Shown piece after piece: positions 34,313 to 43,161 of a stretch of 54,279 nucleotides of DNA. Below the pieces are notes generated by a model. That model did not search any database. It was not told the DNA's origin and was given only the letters and a program-made list of their open reading frames with translations. The DNA lies in assembly GCA_964493205.1 (NCBI GenBank), contig CAZBMJ010000013.1, forward strand, positions 1-54,279, read 5' to 3'. Position 1 is the first letter of the stretch. The number at the start of each line of letters is the position of its first letter. The translations under genes and the position numbers were made by a program. The DNA comes from CAZBMJ01 sp964493205. Lineage in GTDB: Bacteria > Myxococcota > UBA727 > JABDBI01.

Positions 34313-34969
34313 TTAAGCTAGCGCCTCACCTAGTGTGGGAGTGGTAACCTTTTTTTGTATACTAAAATATTTACGTAAATTTGGCTCTAAAAGCCTCGTA
34401 AGCTCTAATGCTATGGTTTCCACTCGAAAATCCCATATACAATGGTCTTGTTTTCTAATTATAACAAAGCCTTCAAGGCCTTCTTCGTCAATCAACTTAA
34501 TACTTAAATTTTTATCTATGTGATCAAATATACTAGAGGCAAAATAGGCTGAAAGAGAGGCTTTTATTTCTCTAGATACTAGTACGTCAATATTTGTGTT
34601 ATTTGAAGCAAAGTTAAGTATTAAATCTTTTAGTACTGACTTTAAAAAATCTGGTTCTTTTAAAGTAACTCTCACATTTTCTTTGATTACAGGAAATAAA
34701 AGCTGATTTTTTAGTCGCTCGTTAAGTTTTAAGTAAAAATCTCTACAAGCTAGTTCAAGTTCGTTATGAAGTGCAATTTTTTCTTGTTTGATAAAGTTTT
34801 GAGTGTCTTTAAATATTAGTTCTGCCTGCATCTTAGCTTGATTAATAATTTCCCTAGCAGCAAGGTGAGCTTGATTAATAATCGCTTCTTTTTGAGCGAG
34901 CGCATCGTCATTTACTTCTTTTTTAACTTTTTCTATAAGCTGGTCTAAGCCAATTCTACTGGTATCCAT
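34313..34969 (-). CDS. atpE: V-type ATPase subunit E (peripheral stalk)
   Basis: I start at the ATG at 34969 (218 residues), because the upstream TTG at 34981 belongs to the GGGAAA ribosome-binding stretch. The N-terminal 100 residues are a long amphipathic helix (EAIINQAHLAAREIINQAKMQ) and the C-terminal part is globular with the LIDEEGLEGFVIIRKQDHCI family segment. Subunit E is part of the peripheral stalk that holds the A3B3 head. It is the first gene of the operon running to atpK. No subunit G gene is visible. Confidence 0.9.
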   Translation of the reverse strand: MDTSRIGLDQLIEKVKKEVNDDALAQKEAIINQAHLAAREIINQAKMQAELIFKDTQNFIKQEKIALHNELELACRDFYLKLNERLKNQLLFPVIKENVRVTLKEPDFLKSVLKDLILNFASNNTNIDVLVSREIKASLSAYFASSIFDHIDKNLSIKLIDEEGLEGFVIIRKQDHCIWDFRVETIALELTRLLEPNLRKYFSIQKKVTTPTLGEALA

Positions 34970-35105
34970 AAATTTTCCCAATTCAGGTTTATGTTATAAG
35001 CATTATCAATAATAGTTTTTTTAGTAAATTTATTTGTTTTTAGGTTATTTATAATTTTGTTATTTTGTGCTTTAGTCTTCTGGCATATAAGCAATAGAGG
35101 CAATA

Positions 35106-35717
35106 ATGGCTAAAAGTCCACTAAAAGACAAAGATTTTGTACCTGATGACGCGTCATTATCACAAATTTTAGGCAATCGTTGGCCTCGGTATCAAGAAAC
35201 CCTAAAGTCTTTAGAAAAACGTAAACTTTATCCAGAAATGTATTGGTATGGACCATCAAGTGGTTGGGCACCAAGGTTTTGCATAGGTGAAGTAACAGTC
35301 TGTGGTATTTATTTGGCACAAAATCCTCTTATGGGCTTAGTAGGTGTAGGAGATAAAATAGGAGCCTATCTTGATAAAGATGGCAAACTTTCTCCTAGAG
35401 CTCGTGCATTATATGAAATGACTCCTAAAAAAGGGCCTTTACGTTGGATAGAAGCTCAGCTTGCCACGCGCGGTGATTTAGAAGCATTTTTGTCATTAGT
35501 CGATGGGAAACTTAGAGCGCTCGCTAAAGAAGGCGTTAAACCTAAAGATGGGCCGCCTCCTCCACGAATTAAGAAAAAAGAAGCAGGACCAGCCAAACTT
35601 CCTGGGAAGCCTGGAAGAAAACCAGTTAAAATAGAACCGCCTAAAGAAATTCCTGTTCAAATTGGGCCACCAAAATCATATAGTTTATCAGTGATTTTAA
35701 GGTCCAATAGAGGATAA
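35106..35717 (+). CDS. Cytoplasmic protein, DUF3788-like, with Pro/Lys-rich tail
   Basis: In this 203-residue protein the segment YWYGPSSGWAPRFCIGEVTV followed by a Leu/Gly-rich strand resembles the small DUF3788 family, in which an aromatic-rich beta core is preceded by K-x-x-x-x-x-W-x-x-Y. I regard this as a suggestion. Residues 145-195 are a basic, Pro-rich tail (PPPPRIKKKEAGPAKLPGKP) likely to be disordered and perhaps nucleic-acid binding. It diverges from atpE and converges on the next gene with 1 nt between the stops. The coding region is noticeably richer in GC than its neighbours. Confidence 0.65.
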   Translation: MAKSPLKDKDFVPDDASLSQILGNRWPRYQETLKSLEKRKLYPEMYWYGPSSGWAPRFCIGEVTVCGIYLAQNPLMGLVGVGDKIGAYLDKDGKLSPRARALYEMTPKKGPLRWIEAQLATRGDLEAFLSLVDGKLRALAKEGVKPKDGPPPPRIKKKEAGPAKLPGKPGRKPVKIEPPKEIPVQIGPPKSYSLSVILRSNRG

Positions 35718-35718
35718 T

Positions 35719-35937
35719 TTACAGTCTATTAGACATTTCTTCCAAATGGTTTTCTAAAAAATCAATTAAATCTTCTTTGGGCTTTTTATTATTTTCTTGA
35801 TGCAGCACCATTTCCACACATTCACTAATAGACGGCCTGCCGTTTTGACCATCGAGCATGGAAAATTTCTTTTGCCAAATTTTTTCAAACATTATTAGCA
35901 ATGCTTGAACTTCCACTTCTTCTAAATTAGTATTCAT
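35719..35937 (-). CDS. Small acidic protein of unknown function
   Basis: I start at the ATG at 35937 (72 residues), because GGGGGA stands 4 nt upstream; an upstream in-frame start would add 18 hydrophobic residues without a ribosome binding site. The product is helical and acidic (NLEEVEVQALLIMFEKIWQK, DFLENHLEEM). I recognise no family. It converges on the DUF3788-like gene with a 1-nt gap. Confidence 0.6.
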   Translation of the reverse strand: MNTNLEEVEVQALLIMFEKIWQKKFSMLDGQNGRPSISECVEMVLHQENNKKPKEDLIDFLENHLEEMSNRL

Positions 35938-36003
35938 GATTCCCCCAAAAAAGCTAAGTACTAATTTATAAGAAACTATTATATTAAACAAAATATTTGT
36001 TAT

Positions 36004-36567
36004 TTAAAAATTTGTGATTATTAAACTTATATACTCATCAACAAGTTTTTTTAATTGGCCGCTTAAATCATAAGGTGTTCCACTAAGTTGAGCATCAGTA
36101 TTATTTGAATTATGAATTTCATGATATTTAGAGACAATATTATTAATAAAACCACATTGTTTTTTATATTCTTTGGTATCTATAGTTTTTGTATCCATAG
36201 TGCAGTTTTCATCAGGAAGTAAATCAATCTCACCTCTTGGAACACAATGCATATTAGCAGCACCAATTGGTGTATTATTACTAAAATTTTTAAGTTCTCG
36301 TAGAGTATAACTAGCGTCACTGGCTTTTAAATTAGTGGCTATAATTTTAATCTCATCGACCTTCTCAATAAATTCTTTGGGGCCGCCCTTACTTAAAGAT
36401 GCTTTCAAATTACTAGAACATTCTGTAAGTGCGGAATCATTATTTTGTTCGTTATTGGGATCATTTTGTTCATTATTGGAATTATTACTATCATCACCCT
36501 TATTATTTTTCATTAAGCATCCGCTAATTACAAATAAAAAAATTACTACCAAAAATTTTAAAGACAT
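36004..36567 (-). CDS. Lipoprotein of unknown function with Asn/Asp-rich linker
   Basis: I start at the ATG at 36567 (187 residues), with AGGTGG upstream; a GTG three codons earlier lies within that site. The signal ends in the lipobox VISGC. A low-complexity Asn/Asp/Glu linker (about 22-46) tethers a helical domain with four Cys (ECSSNL, NMHCVPRG, NCTMDT, KQCGF). No catalytic motif is visible. Its build, a lipid anchor, a flexible linker and a small Cys-containing domain, resembles the other lipoproteins in this window. Confidence 0.7.
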   Translation of the reverse strand: MSLKFLVVIFLFVISGCLMKNNKGDDSNNSNNEQNDPNNEQNNDSALTECSSNLKASLSKGGPKEFIEKVDEIKIIATNLKASDASYTLRELKNFSNNTPIGAANMHCVPRGEIDLLPDENCTMDTKTIDTKEYKKQCGFINNIVSKYHEIHNSNNTDAQLSGTPYDLSGQLKKLVDEYISLIITNF

Positions 36568-36679
36568 TTTTTCCACCTATTTTAAATATACGCTAGTTAT
36601 CTAGCATATTTTCACCATTTGACTATAGGCGTTTATTCCCATAAATAATCCAAGTTATTTTATAAAAAAGAGATTAATT

Positions 36680-37390
36680 ATGGCTGGGCCAGTTGGACAT
36701 ATTGTATGTGCATTAGCATTAATAAATAGCACTAACTTAGAAATTGATGATAAAAATGCTTTTTTTGCTGGCAGCGTATTTCCAGATATTCGCTATGTGG
36801 CTAAAAATATTGAAAGGTCTACCACGCACCATATGCCTAATAATTCAATAGAATTTGTTTTAGAACAAAAAAATAGTTTTAAAATGGGACATTATTTACA
36901 TATATGGCTCGATAAAGAAAGAGAAGAATATATGAAAAAGCATAAAGCATATGAACTTCTTGAAACAAAAAAATATAGAACACAAATACTTAAAATCATT
37001 GAAGATAGTTTATTATTTGATCAATTAAAAAACAAAATAAACTCTCATGAAGTATTTAACAAAATATACCAAGAAGAATTTAGTTATGATATAACTACTA
37101 CAGAACTAGAAACATGGAATAAAATACAAAAAAATTATTTAGACACTGAATATAAAAGCAATTTTTTTCGCCATGCAACAACAGCTTTTATATTTTTTAA
37201 CTCTATAACAACACATAAAACACCTGATAGCTTTTTTAACAAATGCAAAAAAAACATAAAAGCATTAATGTTTTTTATGTATGCCTATTATAAAGTACAA
37301 AAATTTAGTTCCAATAAAGAGCTAAAAAATATAATTTTTAATTTTTATAATAAGCATTTGCCTTTAGTTTTTAGCAATAGTAACAAATAA
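36680..37390 (+). CDS. Zinc-dependent phospholipase C-like protein
   Basis: This 236-residue protein has the N-terminal pattern of the zinc-dependent phospholipase C/S1-P1-like fold (PF00882-like): GPVGHI (His7), FFAGSVFPDIRY (Asp36), STTHHMP (His50, His51) and KMGHYLHIWLDKE (His71, His74, Asp78). These are spaced as metal ligands of a helical zinc enzyme. There is no signal peptide, so it would act in the cytoplasm, and the substrate may not be a phospholipid. The C-terminal half is Lys/Asn-rich and not recognisable. The 3' end overlaps the convergent ileS by 27 bp. Confidence 0.55.
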   Translation: MAGPVGHIVCALALINSTNLEIDDKNAFFAGSVFPDIRYVAKNIERSTTHHMPNNSIEFVLEQKNSFKMGHYLHIWLDKEREEYMKKHKAYELLETKKYRTQILKIIEDSLLFDQLKNKINSHEVFNKIYQEEFSYDITTTELETWNKIQKNYLDTEYKSNFFRHATTAFIFFNSITTHKTPDSFFNKCKKNIKALMFFMYAYYKVQKFSSNKELKNIIFNFYNKHLPLVFSNSNK

Positions 37391-40300
37391 TTCTTCTTCT
37401 TTAACTATTAGCTTTTGCATTGCTGGTATTGGTTGAGACAAAATAGTTAAATTTATTACTAAAAGCTCTTGGGACAAATAGTCTTTAAACCGCTCTAAGG
37501 CATTTCTAAAATTTATATTTTGGCAATACAAATCTAAGTTAATGCGATCACTTACTTCAAGATTATTATCTTTACGTAATTTTTGTAATAAGCTTAAGGC
37601 TTCCCGCATTAAACCTTCTTCATATAAATCTTGCGTAATATGAGTATCAAGAGCTACTGTTACATGGTCTTTGGTTAAGACCACTACGTCCTGAGAACTT
37701 AGCCTGGTTATAAGCACATCTTCTATGCTTATTTCTTGATTTAAACAAACTAAATTTTTACCAGATTCTAAAAGCTTTATACTTTTGGCATCAAGATTAT
37801 TAATAAATGCCACGGCATCTTTCATTTGCGTACCAAAACGAGGCCCTAAGGTTTTATAATTTGCTTTAGCGCAAAGCGTACATAAATTTTCATCATCATC
37901 AAGCACTACTAAATCACGAACATTAAGCTCTGACAAAATAAGTTCCTTATGAGCCATTAATGCTGTGAGTTCAAAAGATTTGTGACTAACTACCGTTATT
38001 TTAGCCAAGGGCTGGCGAGTATTAATACGATGTTTTTCACGCAAAGCTCTGGCCATCCATACTACTTGACGCACCAAATCAACTTGAGCTTCTAAATCTT
38101 TATCTACCTTGCTAGGATCGGGCTGCTCAAAATCACAAAGATGAATAGAATCTTCTAACTTTTTATGCATACCAACATCTACTACTAAGCTTTGATAAAG
38201 CTCTTCGCTGATAAATGGCATCATGGGTGCTAAGGTCTTAGCCAGTGTTACTAAAACTTCGTATAATGTTGCATAAGCAGAAATTTTATCATCGATTTCT
38301 TTTTGATTACTAGCATTTTTCCAAAATCTTCTACGACTTCTACGTATATACCAGTTAGTTAAATCATCGATAAAACTAAGCATGGGATCAATAGTTTTAT
38401 ACAGGTAATAATTATCCATTTCTTGATTAACCAATTCAAGCAATGATTGCAGCTTTGATAAAATCCATCTATCTATTTCAGCCCGCTCTTTATAAGGCAA
38501 TGCTTTGGCCAAATCAGTTTTAGGATCAAAGCTATCCATATTGGCGTAAGAAACAAAAAATGACCAGCAGTTATAAAGTGGCAAAAGCACTGATCTCACC
38601 ACTTCTTTTACGCCTTCTTCACTAAATAACAAAGGCTCTGCTCTTACTACGGGTGAACCTAGCAAATAAGTTCTTAGAGCATCGCTGCCATAATCATCAA
38701 TAACTTTTTTAGGATCGGGATAATTTTGCTTAGATTTACTCATTTTTGAGCCATCGCTCGCTAACACCATGCCGTTTACTACTACGTTTTTAAACGGTGG
38801 TTTATCAAAAAGTGCAGTAGATATAACTAAAAGCGTATAAAACCAACCCCGAGTTTGATCTAGGCCTTCAGCGATAAAATCTGCAGGCAAAGTACTCGCC
38901 AAAATATCTTTATTTTCAAAGGGATAATGAATTTGTGCCACAGGCATAGAACCAGATTCAAACCAACAATCAAAAACTTCACTAATGCGTGTCATAACAC
39001 AAGAACATTTTTCACAATCAAATTTTAAATCGTCAATAAAATGACTATGTAAATCTGTAATTTTACTATTAGTTAATTTTTCTAATTCTTGAATACTGCT
39101 TATACAAACTTTATGGTCACACTGCCTACATTGCCAAATAGGAATAGGTGTTCCCCAAAAACGATTACGAGAAACCGACCATTCTTGAGCATCAAGCAAC
39201 CAATTAGCAAAACGTTTATGACCAATAGCTTCGGGAACCCAATGAATACTTGTATTAAGTTGAGACATGCGCTCTTTTATTTTTGGTACATCAATAAACC
39301 ACACGGGCATGGCTTTATACATGAGCGGCGTATTGCTGCGCCAACAAAATGGATAGCTGTGATCAATAGTACTATGAGAAAATACTTTTTTTTGTTCTTT
39401 TAAAGTTTTAATTATTAGCTTATCAGCATCTTTAAAATTCTGTCCAGCCAACTCTTTAATCAGGGGTAAAAAGTTACCTTCTTCGTCTATGGGATCAAAT
39501 ATTGGCAAATTATTTTTAAGGCAAGCTTCATAATCATCCACGCCAAAACAAGGTGCCATATGAACTAAACCGCTACCTGTTTGTGTAGTAACATGGCTTG
39601 ATTCAATAACTACAAAGCATTTTTCTAAATCTTTTCCTAAATTTTTATAACCCTCATGATCATAAATAGGCTCATAGGCTAATCCGATTAAATCTTGAGC
39701 AGATAATTCTTGTATAATATTGGCTTTGTCTTTAAATAAGTTAGCTACTAAATTTTTAGCCATAATATAACAAGAACCGTCATCATTTTGGATTTTTACG
39801 TAAGCTATATCTTTTCCCACAGCAATGGCTAAATTTGCAGGCAATGTCCATGGCGTTGTGGTCCATACTAACAAAAACGTATTTTTATCCTCTTTAAGAG
39901 CTACTTTAATAGTTAAACTTGGGTCTTGTACAGTTTGATAATTAAGATTGGCTTCAAAATTTGATAAAGGAGTAGATAGGCGCACGCTATAAGGCATTAC
40001 TCTAAAGCCTTTATACACTAAGTTTTTTTGCCATAATTGACCAAAAACCCACCATACCGACTCCATAAAGCTTACGTCCATGGTTTTATAGTCATTATCA
40101 AAATCTACAAAACGGCCAATGCGCCTAATAACTTGGCGCCATTCTTTGGTATAAGTTAAAACTCCGCTTCGGCAAGCTTCGTTAAATTTAGCTATGCCAT
40201 ATTCACGAATAGAACTTGGACCTGATAACCCAAGCTTTTTTTCTGTCTCCATTTCAATGGGCAAACCATGGGTATCCCAACCAAATCTGCGTTCAACATA

Positions 40301-40543
40301 ATGGCCTTTCATGGTAAAATAACGAGCAACGGTGTCTTTTATACTGGAAGCAACAATGTGGCCATAATGGGGCAAACCTGTGGCAAATGGTGGGCCGTCA
40401 TAAAAAGTATAAGAACTTGCTTTTTTATTTTTTCTTTGGCTAATAGAGCGTTTAAACACATCAAGTTTATCCCAAAGGTCTAAAATATTTTCTTCTTCTT
40501 TGGCAAAATTAAAATTTTTCTTAACTTCTTTAAAAACGCTCAT
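37364..40543 (-). CDS. ileS: Isoleucyl-tRNA synthetase
   Basis: This 1059-residue class I synthetase charges tRNA-Ile. The HIGH motif is PHYGHI (58-63) within DGPPFATGLPHYGH, and the KMSKS motif is SKMSKSKQNYPDP near residue 600. A CEKCS zinc-site remnant is seen around 510, and an editing domain lies between about 190 and 400. The length and the GLPHYGH form match the long eukaryote-like type of IleRS, which is often mupirocin-insensitive (family knowledge, not tested here). AGGTG stands directly before the ATG. No T-box leader is visible in the 90-nt upstream gap. Confidence 0.96.
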   Translation of the reverse strand: MSVFKEVKKNFNFAKEEENILDLWDKLDVFKRSISQRKNKKASSYTFYDGPPFATGLPHYGHIVASSIKDTVARYFTMKGHYVERRFGWDTHGLPIEMETEKKLGLSGPSSIREYGIAKFNEACRSGVLTYTKEWRQVIRRIGRFVDFDNDYKTMDVSFMESVWWVFGQLWQKNLVYKGFRVMPYSVRLSTPLSNFEANLNYQTVQDPSLTIKVALKEDKNTFLLVWTTTPWTLPANLAIAVGKDIAYVKIQNDDGSCYIMAKNLVANLFKDKANIIQELSAQDLIGLAYEPIYDHEGYKNLGKDLEKCFVVIESSHVTTQTGSGLVHMAPCFGVDDYEACLKNNLPIFDPIDEEGNFLPLIKELAGQNFKDADKLIIKTLKEQKKVFSHSTIDHSYPFCWRSNTPLMYKAMPVWFIDVPKIKERMSQLNTSIHWVPEAIGHKRFANWLLDAQEWSVSRNRFWGTPIPIWQCRQCDHKVCISSIQELEKLTNSKITDLHSHFIDDLKFDCEKCSCVMTRISEVFDCWFESGSMPVAQIHYPFENKDILASTLPADFIAEGLDQTRGWFYTLLVISTALFDKPPFKNVVVNGMVLASDGSKMSKSKQNYPDPKKVIDDYGSDALRTYLLGSPVVRAEPLLFSEEGVKEVVRSVLLPLYNCWSFFVSYANMDSFDPKTDLAKALPYKERAEIDRWILSKLQSLLELVNQEMDNYYLYKTIDPMLSFIDDLTNWYIRRSRRRFWKNASNQKEIDDKISAYATLYEVLVTLAKTLAPMMPFISEELYQSLVVDVGMHKKLEDSIHLCDFEQPDPSKVDKDLEAQVDLVRQVVWMARALREKHRINTRQPLAKITVVSHKSFELTALMAHKELILSELNVRDLVVLDDDENLCTLCAKANYKTLGPRFGTQMKDAVAFINNLDAKSIKLLESGKNLVCLNQEISIEDVLITRLSSQDVVVLTKDHVTVALDTHITQDLYEEGLMREALSLLQKLRKDNNLEVSDRINLDLYCQNINFRNALERFKDYLSQELLVINLTILSQPIPAMQKLIVKEEELFVTIAKN

Positions 40544-40572
40544 ACATCACCTAAAAAATTTACCAGACACTA

Positions 40573-40621
40573 TGTCTTTGCGAGGGAACGCAGTGACCGC
40601 GGCAATCCCATCATAAAGACA
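40573..40621. repeat. 49-bp GC-rich inverted-repeat element
   Basis: Terminal arms TGTCTTT (40573-40579) and AAAGACA (40615-40621) bound a GC-rich core (TGCGAGGGAACGCAGTGACC...GGCAATCCC). The composition is far from the AT-rich surroundings. Elements with a TGCGAG...GCAATCC core are known as dispersed palindromic repeats in several bacterial genomes; that comparison is from memory. It lies between ileS and the second ATPase gene. Confidence 0.55.
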
Positions 40622-40634
40622 ATAATTTTAAATA

Positions 40635-41957
40635 TTACCTGCCACATTTTAACGGCTTCAACAAGGCATGAATCTGTTCTAATAAATATAAGGGAATATT
40701 TAGTATTTTTCCATCATGCTTGAGATTTAGTAAAGAGGTTTTTATCATCATCTCAGGAGTAAATTTTTGGTCATAAAATCTTAAGCTTTTTTGGTGCTGA
40801 GAGGTTCCTGATTTAACCTCTAAAGGAAATATTTTGGCGTCAAATTCAATAATAAAATCAACCTCAGCACTTCCCTCACTAGTCCAATAAAATAGGTCAA
40901 TATTTTGAGATGATAAAGTTTCAGCCACAAAATTTTCAGTAAGAGCCCCTTTAAATTCCGTAAATAGCTCATGCCCTTCTAAAATAGCACGGGCTGGTAA
41001 TTGGCTCATGGTACTTAACAGACCAATATCAAGTAAATATATTTTGAAAATCTCTTTATTTTCATACCCAGATAAAGGAAGCCTTGGTGCTGAAATATGA
41101 GAAGAGCGCAAAATTATCCCAGCTTGCACTAACCATTGAATAGCTGCTTCATATTCTCTTGCCCTAGCACTTTTACGAATGGCAGAAAAAATAAATTTTT
41201 TATTCTCACGAGCTAACTGAGATGGAATTGATTGCCATACCTCACTTATTTTCATAACCTGACTAGGATCAGCATGTTTTGCAAAATCTAGAGCATAAGC
41301 ATCTAGGATATCCTGATGAACCTGTCTCACTTGATGTAAATCTTTTGAATTAACATAGCTAGAAACCGCTTCTGGCATACCACCCACAAAAAAATATTTC
41401 CTCAAATATCCAAGAAGCTCTTGATGAAAGCCTTCTGCAATAGGAACTGACTGTTCTATTTTTTCTAAAAACTTGCATAAAGACTCTGCCCCAACAGCAC
41501 TCAAAAATTCTAAAAATGTGAGTGGATATAGATCAAGAAAGTTAACCTTCCCCACAGGAAAGCCCTTTTCATGAGCAAGCTGTATACCAAGTAATGATCC
41601 TGCTGCCACTACATGCATATTTGGCATTTCTTCACAAAAATATTTCAGGCTATTAAGGGCTTTTGGACACTCTTGAATTTCATCAAAAATAATCAAGGTT
41701 TTACCTGCCAAGAACTGCTTTTCACTATAAATTTTCAGCTGTTCTAAAATAATTTGTGGTGTTAAATCTGCTTTGAAAAATTCGCTCAAGCGCATATCAC
41801 GCTCAAAATTAAAATAAGCAACTTCTTCATACTCATTTGAGCCAAAAGTTTTAAGTAAATGAGTCTTACCAACTTGGCGTGCCCCTCTTAACACTAAGGG
41901 CTTACGTGTTGGACTTTGCTTCCATAATAAAAGATGGTTATATTTATCGCGTTTCAT
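40635..41957 (-). CDS. AAA-family ATPase of the DUF4143 type (second copy in window)
   Basis: This 440-residue protein has Walker A GARQVGKT (25-32), Walker B TLIIFDEIQE (Asp92-Glu93), sensor AAGSLLG, and a C-terminal DUF4143 domain ending in the nuclease-like motif STGSAEVDFIIEFD-type sequence (here WTSEGSAEVDFII) with FPLEVKSG. It belongs to a different subgroup from the ATPase at 26618: AR-Q-V-GKTH instead of PRQSGKST, and longer. The -10 element lies 6 nt before the ATG, so the message may be leaderless. It is flanked by repeat elements on both sides (40573-40621 and 42138-42233), in keeping with an acquired gene. Confidence 0.88.
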   Translation of the reverse strand: MKRDKYNHLLLWKQSPTRKPLVLRGARQVGKTHLLKTFGSNEYEEVAYFNFERDMRLSEFFKADLTPQIILEQLKIYSEKQFLAGKTLIIFDEIQECPKALNSLKYFCEEMPNMHVVAAGSLLGIQLAHEKGFPVGKVNFLDLYPLTFLEFLSAVGAESLCKFLEKIEQSVPIAEGFHQELLGYLRKYFFVGGMPEAVSSYVNSKDLHQVRQVHQDILDAYALDFAKHADPSQVMKISEVWQSIPSQLARENKKFIFSAIRKSARAREYEAAIQWLVQAGIILRSSHISAPRLPLSGYENKEIFKIYLLDIGLLSTMSQLPARAILEGHELFTEFKGALTENFVAETLSSQNIDLFYWTSEGSAEVDFIIEFDAKIFPLEVKSGTSQHQKSLRFYDQKFTPEMMIKTSLLNLKHDGKILNIPLYLLEQIHALLKPLKCGR

Positions 41958-41963
41958 TCTTTG

Positions 41964-41992
41964 ATCATAACCAAAAATTTACTCAATTGCAA
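41964..41992 (-). promoter_or_regulatory. Sigma70-like promoter of the second ATPase gene
   Basis: On the minus strand, TTGCAA (41992-41987), a 17-bp spacer and TATGAT (41969-41964) are followed by six bases and then the ATG at 41957. The predicted transcription start coincides with the start codon. Confidence 0.55.
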
Positions 41993-42137
41993 CTTTCATC
42001 ACCAAAACGTGTGAATCCTCACTTTTTTCCAACGAATTATGTGAAAAAAATCACGTTTTCCTAACCAATTCCCCATTTGCCAAAAAGTTTTTACAATAAT
42101 ATATCAAATAAAAAATGTGAGATTGATCAGCTGATTC

Positions 42138-42233
42138 CTACGTACCTTGACTTGTTCACGGTATTCAGAGAATTAACCTTTACGATTATAGAAATTAATT
42201 TTCTGGATGCCTCGCACAAGGCGTGGCACGTAG
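42138..42233. repeat. 96-bp palindromic element, copy 1 (upstream of dapA)
   Basis: Ends CTACGT/ACGTAG pair with each other. Inside, ATTCAGAGAATTAA pairs with TTAATTTTCTGGAT, and two smaller hairpins sit in the arms (near TGACTTGTTCA, and TGCCTCGC/GCGTGGCA). A homologous element lies at 51408-51504 with about 75% identity by eye. It is GC-richer than the neighbourhood and ends 31 bp before the dapA start codon. Confidence 0.7.
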
Positions 42234-42264
42234 AAACCGCTTAACAAACAATCTAAGGACTCTT

Positions 42265-43161
42265 ATGAATAACAACAGTTTTAAAGGTATTTTTACGGCC
42301 ATTGTCACACCGTTTGATAGTAAGGGCAAAATTGATTTAAATAGCTTTACAAAACTTTTAACCTTACAAAAAAATGCTGATGGCATAATTATAGCTGGCA
42401 CTACCGGTGAAAGTTCTTGCTTGGAAAGTAATGAGTTAAGCTTGCTTATTAAAACTGCTAAATCTGTATTACCAAAGATGCCAATTATTGCTGCTACTGG
42501 CTCAAATTGCACTAATAAAGCCTTGGCTTTACAAGAAGTAGCCCAAACTGCAGGTGCAGATGCTCATTTATCTATTGTACCTTATTATAATAAACCCACA
42601 CAAAAAGGTTTATTTAGCCATTTTTCAGCCTTAGCTAAAGCAAGCTTTCTTCCTATAATATTATATAATAACCCAAGCAGAGTTATTATTAACCTTGAGC
42701 TTGCTACCATTCAAACTCTTGTAAATGAGCATAAAAATATAGTTGCTATTAAAGAGGCCAACACTGACTTAGTACGTCTTAAAAACTTAATAAGTAGTAT
42801 CAATGTTTTAGGTGGTGATGACGAAGCTTTTTGGCCTTTTTTACAAGCTGGTGCTTGCGGGATGATATCCACTATTTCCAATATTGCCTTATTTGAAATG
42901 CAAACAGTTATGAAAGCTTTTGCTAATAACGATAGTGACTATGCTAAAAAAATAGCCTTAAAATTAGAAGATTTAAGCAAACTAATATTTACCCACAATA
43001 ACCCCATCGTCATTAAAACTGTTTTAGCTAACTTAAATTTAATCAAACCCAACTGGCGTTTGCCCTTATGCGCCTTAGAAACTCAAGAACAGAACAATCT
43101 TTTAAATAAGTTTAAGGATTTTGAATGGTTAAGCTTGGTTAAGGAAGTTAGTAAAAAATGA
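42265..43161 (+). CDS. dapA: 4-hydroxy-tetrahydrodipicolinate synthase
   Basis: I start at the ATG at 42265 (298 residues) with AAGGA 5 nt upstream; an upstream GTG would read through the palindromic element. The enzyme condenses pyruvate with aspartate semialdehyde in the diaminopimelate/lysine pathway. Visible are GTTGES with Thr46-Thr47, the catalytic Tyr134 in LYNNPSR, Arg139 and the Schiff-base Lys163 in IVAIKEAN. The TIM-barrel length is standard. It overlaps dapB by 4 bp (ATGA). Presence of the pathway implies peptidoglycan or lysine synthesis. Confidence 0.96.
   Translation: MNNNSFKGIFTAIVTPFDSKGKIDLNSFTKLLTLQKNADGIIIAGTTGESSCLESNELSLLIKTAKSVLPKMPIIAATGSNCTNKALALQEVAQTAGADAHLSIVPYYNKPTQKGLFSHFSALAKASFLPIILYNNPSRVIINLELATIQTLVNEHKNIVAIKEANTDLVRLKNLISSINVLGGDDEAFWPFLQAGACGMISTISNIALFEMQTVMKAFANNDSDYAKKIALKLEDLSKLIFTHNNPIVIKTVLANLNLIKPNWRLPLCALETQEQNNLLNKFKDFEWLSLVKEVSKK

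Larger units (their letters stand above)
41958..42264. other. Intergenic stretch with promoter, inverted repeat and palindromic element
   Basis: This is 307 bases without a gene. It contains the minus-strand promoter of the ATPase gene, an inverted repeat AAAACGTG (42004-42011)/CACGTTTT (42052-42059) that could be an operator, and the 96-bp palindromic element at 42138-42233. AAGGA for dapA lies at 42255-42259. No small open frame looks real. Confidence 0.5.

Noticed and set aside
40544..40634. T-box leader or tRNA gene in front of ileS
   Set aside because: The GC-rich stretch is a short inverted-repeat element; no T-box consensus, anticodon arm or CCA-adjacent acceptor stem can be drawn.
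42223..42264. Upstream GTG start for dapA
   Set aside because: It would translate part of the palindromic element; the ATG at 42265 has a good AAGGA and the normal DapA N-terminus.
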